A stretch of 7,605 nt of DNA from assembly GCA_964437735.1 (NCBI GenBank), contig CAYTID010000097.1, positions 1 through 7,605 of the forward strand, given 5' to 3'. Position 1 is the first letter of the stretch; every line of letters starts with the position of its first letter. The position numbers and the translations under genes were made by a program. This stretch comes from CAYTID01 sp964437735 (lineage in GTDB: Bacteria; Bacteroidota; Ignavibacteria; UBA10030; BY39). Of this stretch, positions 6,350 through 7,605 are shown piece by piece. The notes under the pieces were generated by a model. The model did no database searches, was not told the origin of the DNA, and worked only from the letters and a program-made list of their open reading frames with translations.

Positions 6350-6814
6350 ATGGCAGATTTGAAACTACCCGAACTGAATAATGTAATGATTGTCGGAAAT
6401 CTAACAAAGGATCCGATATTCAGAAAAACAACTACGAGTACACCTGTAGTCAATTTTACAATCGCTTCGAACCGACGCTATCGCGATTCGAATAATTTAT
6501 GGCAGGAAGATGTTTGTTTTATCGGTATTGTCGCTTGGAATAAATTGGCTGAAAGTTGCAGTCAATGGTTAAAAAAGGGTTGTGCGGTATTTGTTGAGGG
6601 CGAATTGCAAAGCAGAAACATCACAACAGACGACGGTTTCAATAAAAACATAGTAGAGATCAAAGCTAAAAGAATTCAATTCCTTAATAAAAAAGAACAG
6701 GAAGTAGAAATTCTCATAGGTAGCTCTGCTAACGACGAATCTATAAATATAACTGAAAACGATTCGTTCGATAAATTTTTAACTGAAGAAGAATCACAAA
6801 TTTTAAAGGATTAA
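6350..6814 (+). CDS. ssb: Single-stranded DNA-binding protein, OB fold, without the usual acidic DxPF tip
   Basis: SSB coats single-stranded DNA during replication, recombination and repair. The OB fold covers about residues 8-113: NNVMIVGNLTKDP (10-22), TPVVNFTIASNRRYRD (31-46), WQEDVCFIGIVAWNKLAE (51-68), LKKGCAVFVEGELQSR (74-89) and VEIKAKRIQFLNK (102-114). At 154 residues it is shorter than E. coli SSB (178). The tail is acidic and Ser/Asn-rich but ends FLTEEESQILKD. The conserved Asp-rich tip ending in Pro-Phe, which binds partner proteins, is absent, and no DxPF tip is apparent just after the stop. The protein may be a variant in this lineage, or a second full-length SSB may exist elsewhere. 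GGAGA at 6336-6340 precedes the ATG by 9 nt. The position between rpsF and rpsR is the classic one for ssb. Confidence 0.93.
   Translation: MADLKLPELNNVMIVGNLTKDPIFRKTTTSTPVVNFTIASNRRYRDSNNLWQEDVCFIGIVAWNKLAESCSQWLKKGCAVFVEGELQSRNITTDDGFNKNIVEIKAKRIQFLNKKEQEVEILIGSSANDESINITENDSFDKFLTEEESQILKD
6805..6810 (+). promoter_or_regulatory. Ribosome binding site that decides the rpsR start
   Basis: AAAGGA lies inside the last codons of ssb, 8 nt before the ATG at 6819. The in-frame alternative ATG at 6846, which would give a more typical-length N terminus, has no such site upstream. This supports the longer start. Confidence 0.6.
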
Positions 6815-6818
6815 TAAA

Positions 6819-7073
6819 ATGATAAAAAAAGAACTTAACAGTACAATGTCCACCCTTCGCAGAAAACGTGTCTGCCGATTCTGTGGACCGGAAGAAATCT
6901 ATATAGATTATAAGGATGAAAAACGCCTGCAACGATTTATTAACGAACAGGGAAAAATAATTCCTAAAAGAATTACCGGTACTTGTGCAAAACACCAACG
7001 CGAATTGGTAATCGCCATAAAAAGAGGGCGTCACCTCGCTTTACTACCGTTCGTCTCAGATGCAATAAGATAA
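6819..7073 (+). CDS. rpsR: Small-subunit ribosomal protein bS18, zinc-ligand (C+) form
   Basis: bS18 pairs with bS6 in the 30S platform near the mRNA exit. The 84 residues contain CRFC (19-22), YKDEKRLQRFINEQGKIIP (31-49), RITGTCAKHQRELVIAIKR (51-69) and RHLALLPF (71-78), all standard for the family. Cys19, Cys22, Cys56 and His59 are all present, which matches the C+ type of bS18 able to hold a zinc ion; many bacteria have lost these ligands. The start at 6819 is supported by AAAGGA 8 nt upstream. The ATG at residue 10 (6846) is the alternative. The gene starts 4 nt after the ssb stop, so the two are tightly coupled. Confidence 0.95.
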   Translation: MIKKELNSTMSTLRRKRVCRFCGPEEIYIDYKDEKRLQRFINEQGKIIPKRITGTCAKHQRELVIAIKRGRHLALLPFVSDAIR

Positions 7074-7085
7074 GGAGATACCATC

Positions 7086-7529
7086 ATGAAAGTAATATTA
7101 AGAAAAGATTTTGATAAATTAGGTAAGGTTGGCGATGTTATCGACGTAAAAGACGGCTACGCACGCAATTATCTTATACCACAGGATGTCGCTTACGCAG
7201 TAACTCCGGGAAATTTAAAAGTTCTTGAAGAAGAAAAAAAGCAACATGCAATGCGTGAACAAAAAGAAGAAAGAACTGCCGAAAAGCTCGCTTCTAAACT
7301 CGATAATGTTTCTGTAACTATTAAAGCCAACGTGGGCGAAGACGATAAACTCTTCGGTTCAGTAACCTCACAAATGATTTCTGAATCATTGCAGGAACAG
7401 GGATTCTCCATAGATAAACGGATCATCGAACTCGAAGAACCGATTAAAGCCCTTGGTATTTATACAGTACCTGTAAAACTACATCAGAAAGTTACAGGAA
7501 AAGTAAAAGTTTGGGTAGTAAGAGAATAA
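7086..7529 (+). CDS. rplI: Large-subunit ribosomal protein bL9
   Basis: bL9 binds 23S rRNA near the base of the L1 stalk and extends away from the 50S surface; it affects frame maintenance. The 147 residues show the normal three-part layout. The N-terminal rRNA-binding domain (about 1-40) carries the signature LGKVGDVIDVKDGYARNYL (12-30) followed by IP. A long charged helix covers about 41-73. The C-terminal domain contains GEDDKLFGSVTSQMISESL (84-102) and ends KVKVWVVRE. AAGGAG at 7072-7077 overlaps the rpsR stop codon and sits 8 nt before the ATG, the best ribosome binding site in the window. It is the last gene of the cluster, 22 nt before the terminator stem begins. Confidence 0.97.
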   Translation: MKVILRKDFDKLGKVGDVIDVKDGYARNYLIPQDVAYAVTPGNLKVLEEEKKQHAMREQKEERTAEKLASKLDNVSVTIKANVGEDDKLFGSVTSQMISESLQEQGFSIDKRIIELEEPIKALGIYTVPVKLHQKVTGKVKVWVVRE

Positions 7530-7551
7530 TTTAATTCCTAATTTTTAACTA

Positions 7552-7594
7552 AAAGGGGCTGTCTCAAAAGTGAGTCAGCCTCTTTCATTTTTTT
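7552..7594 (+). terminator. Rho-independent terminator after rplI
   Basis: AAAGGGGCTG (7552-7561) pairs with CAGCCTCTTT (7576-7585) with a single G-U. Inside it, CTCA (7563-7566) pairs with TGAG (7571-7574) around an AAAG loop, past one T-T mismatch. A run of seven T (7588-7594) follows after CA. The As before the stem and the Ts after it make it possibly usable in both directions. It marks the end of the cluster. Confidence 0.85.
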
Positions 7595-7605
7595 ATAGGA
7601 AATGA

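Overview
This window is mostly a conserved bacterial housekeeping cluster, with a short divergent operon at its left end. The DNA is AT-rich. On the + strand the order is ribose-phosphate pyrophosphokinase (prs), ribosomal protein bL25/Ctc (rplY), peptidyl-tRNA hydrolase (pth), membrane pyrophosphatase (hppA), bS6 (rpsF), single-stranded DNA-binding protein (ssb), bS18 (rpsR) and bL9 (rplI). From memory, the order prs-ctc-pth followed by rpsF-ssb-rpsR-rplI is typical of the Chlorobiota/Ignavibacteriota side of the Bacteroidota (FCB) group. Two observations fit that placement: a promoter in front of prs that reads as the Bacteroidota form TAnnTTTG as well as a sigma-70-like -10, and the weak or absent Shine-Dalgarno sequence at some starts. 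The phylum call is an inference. No 16S rRNA or species marker is present.

Layout. Positions 1-1232 on the - strand hold an alpha/beta hydrolase, followed 7 nt later by the 5' part of bioY (biotin transporter S component), which runs off the window edge. Positions 1233-1431 are the divergent control region, with a good promoter for prs and a palindrome just downstream of it. Positions 1432-5815 hold prs, rplY, pth and hppA, with gaps of 17, 47 and 6 nt. Positions 5816-5909 are a leader in front of rpsF containing three segments that can form two mutually exclusive hairpins. Positions 5910-7529 are rpsF-ssb-rpsR-rplI, tightly spaced and mostly with clear Shine-Dalgarno sites. A strong intrinsic terminator at 7552-7594 closes the cluster.

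How the genes fit together. Most of the + strand genes serve translation: three small-subunit or large-subunit proteins in the distal part, bL25, and Pth, which recycles peptidyl-tRNA. Prs makes PRPP for nucleotide and some amino-acid synthesis. The pyrophosphatase uses the PPi released by nucleotide polymerisation and aminoacyl-tRNA synthesis to pump ions. Its residues point to a K+-dependent enzyme that probably pumps Na+, with or without H+. I see no mobile element gene, CRISPR array, tRNA, rRNA or defence system. The most interesting items are fine-scale: the rpsF leader, the hppA insertion and its ion-type residues, the SSB without the usual C-terminal tip, and the hydrolase-bioY pairing. 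I do not see evidence for a wholly new biological system here.
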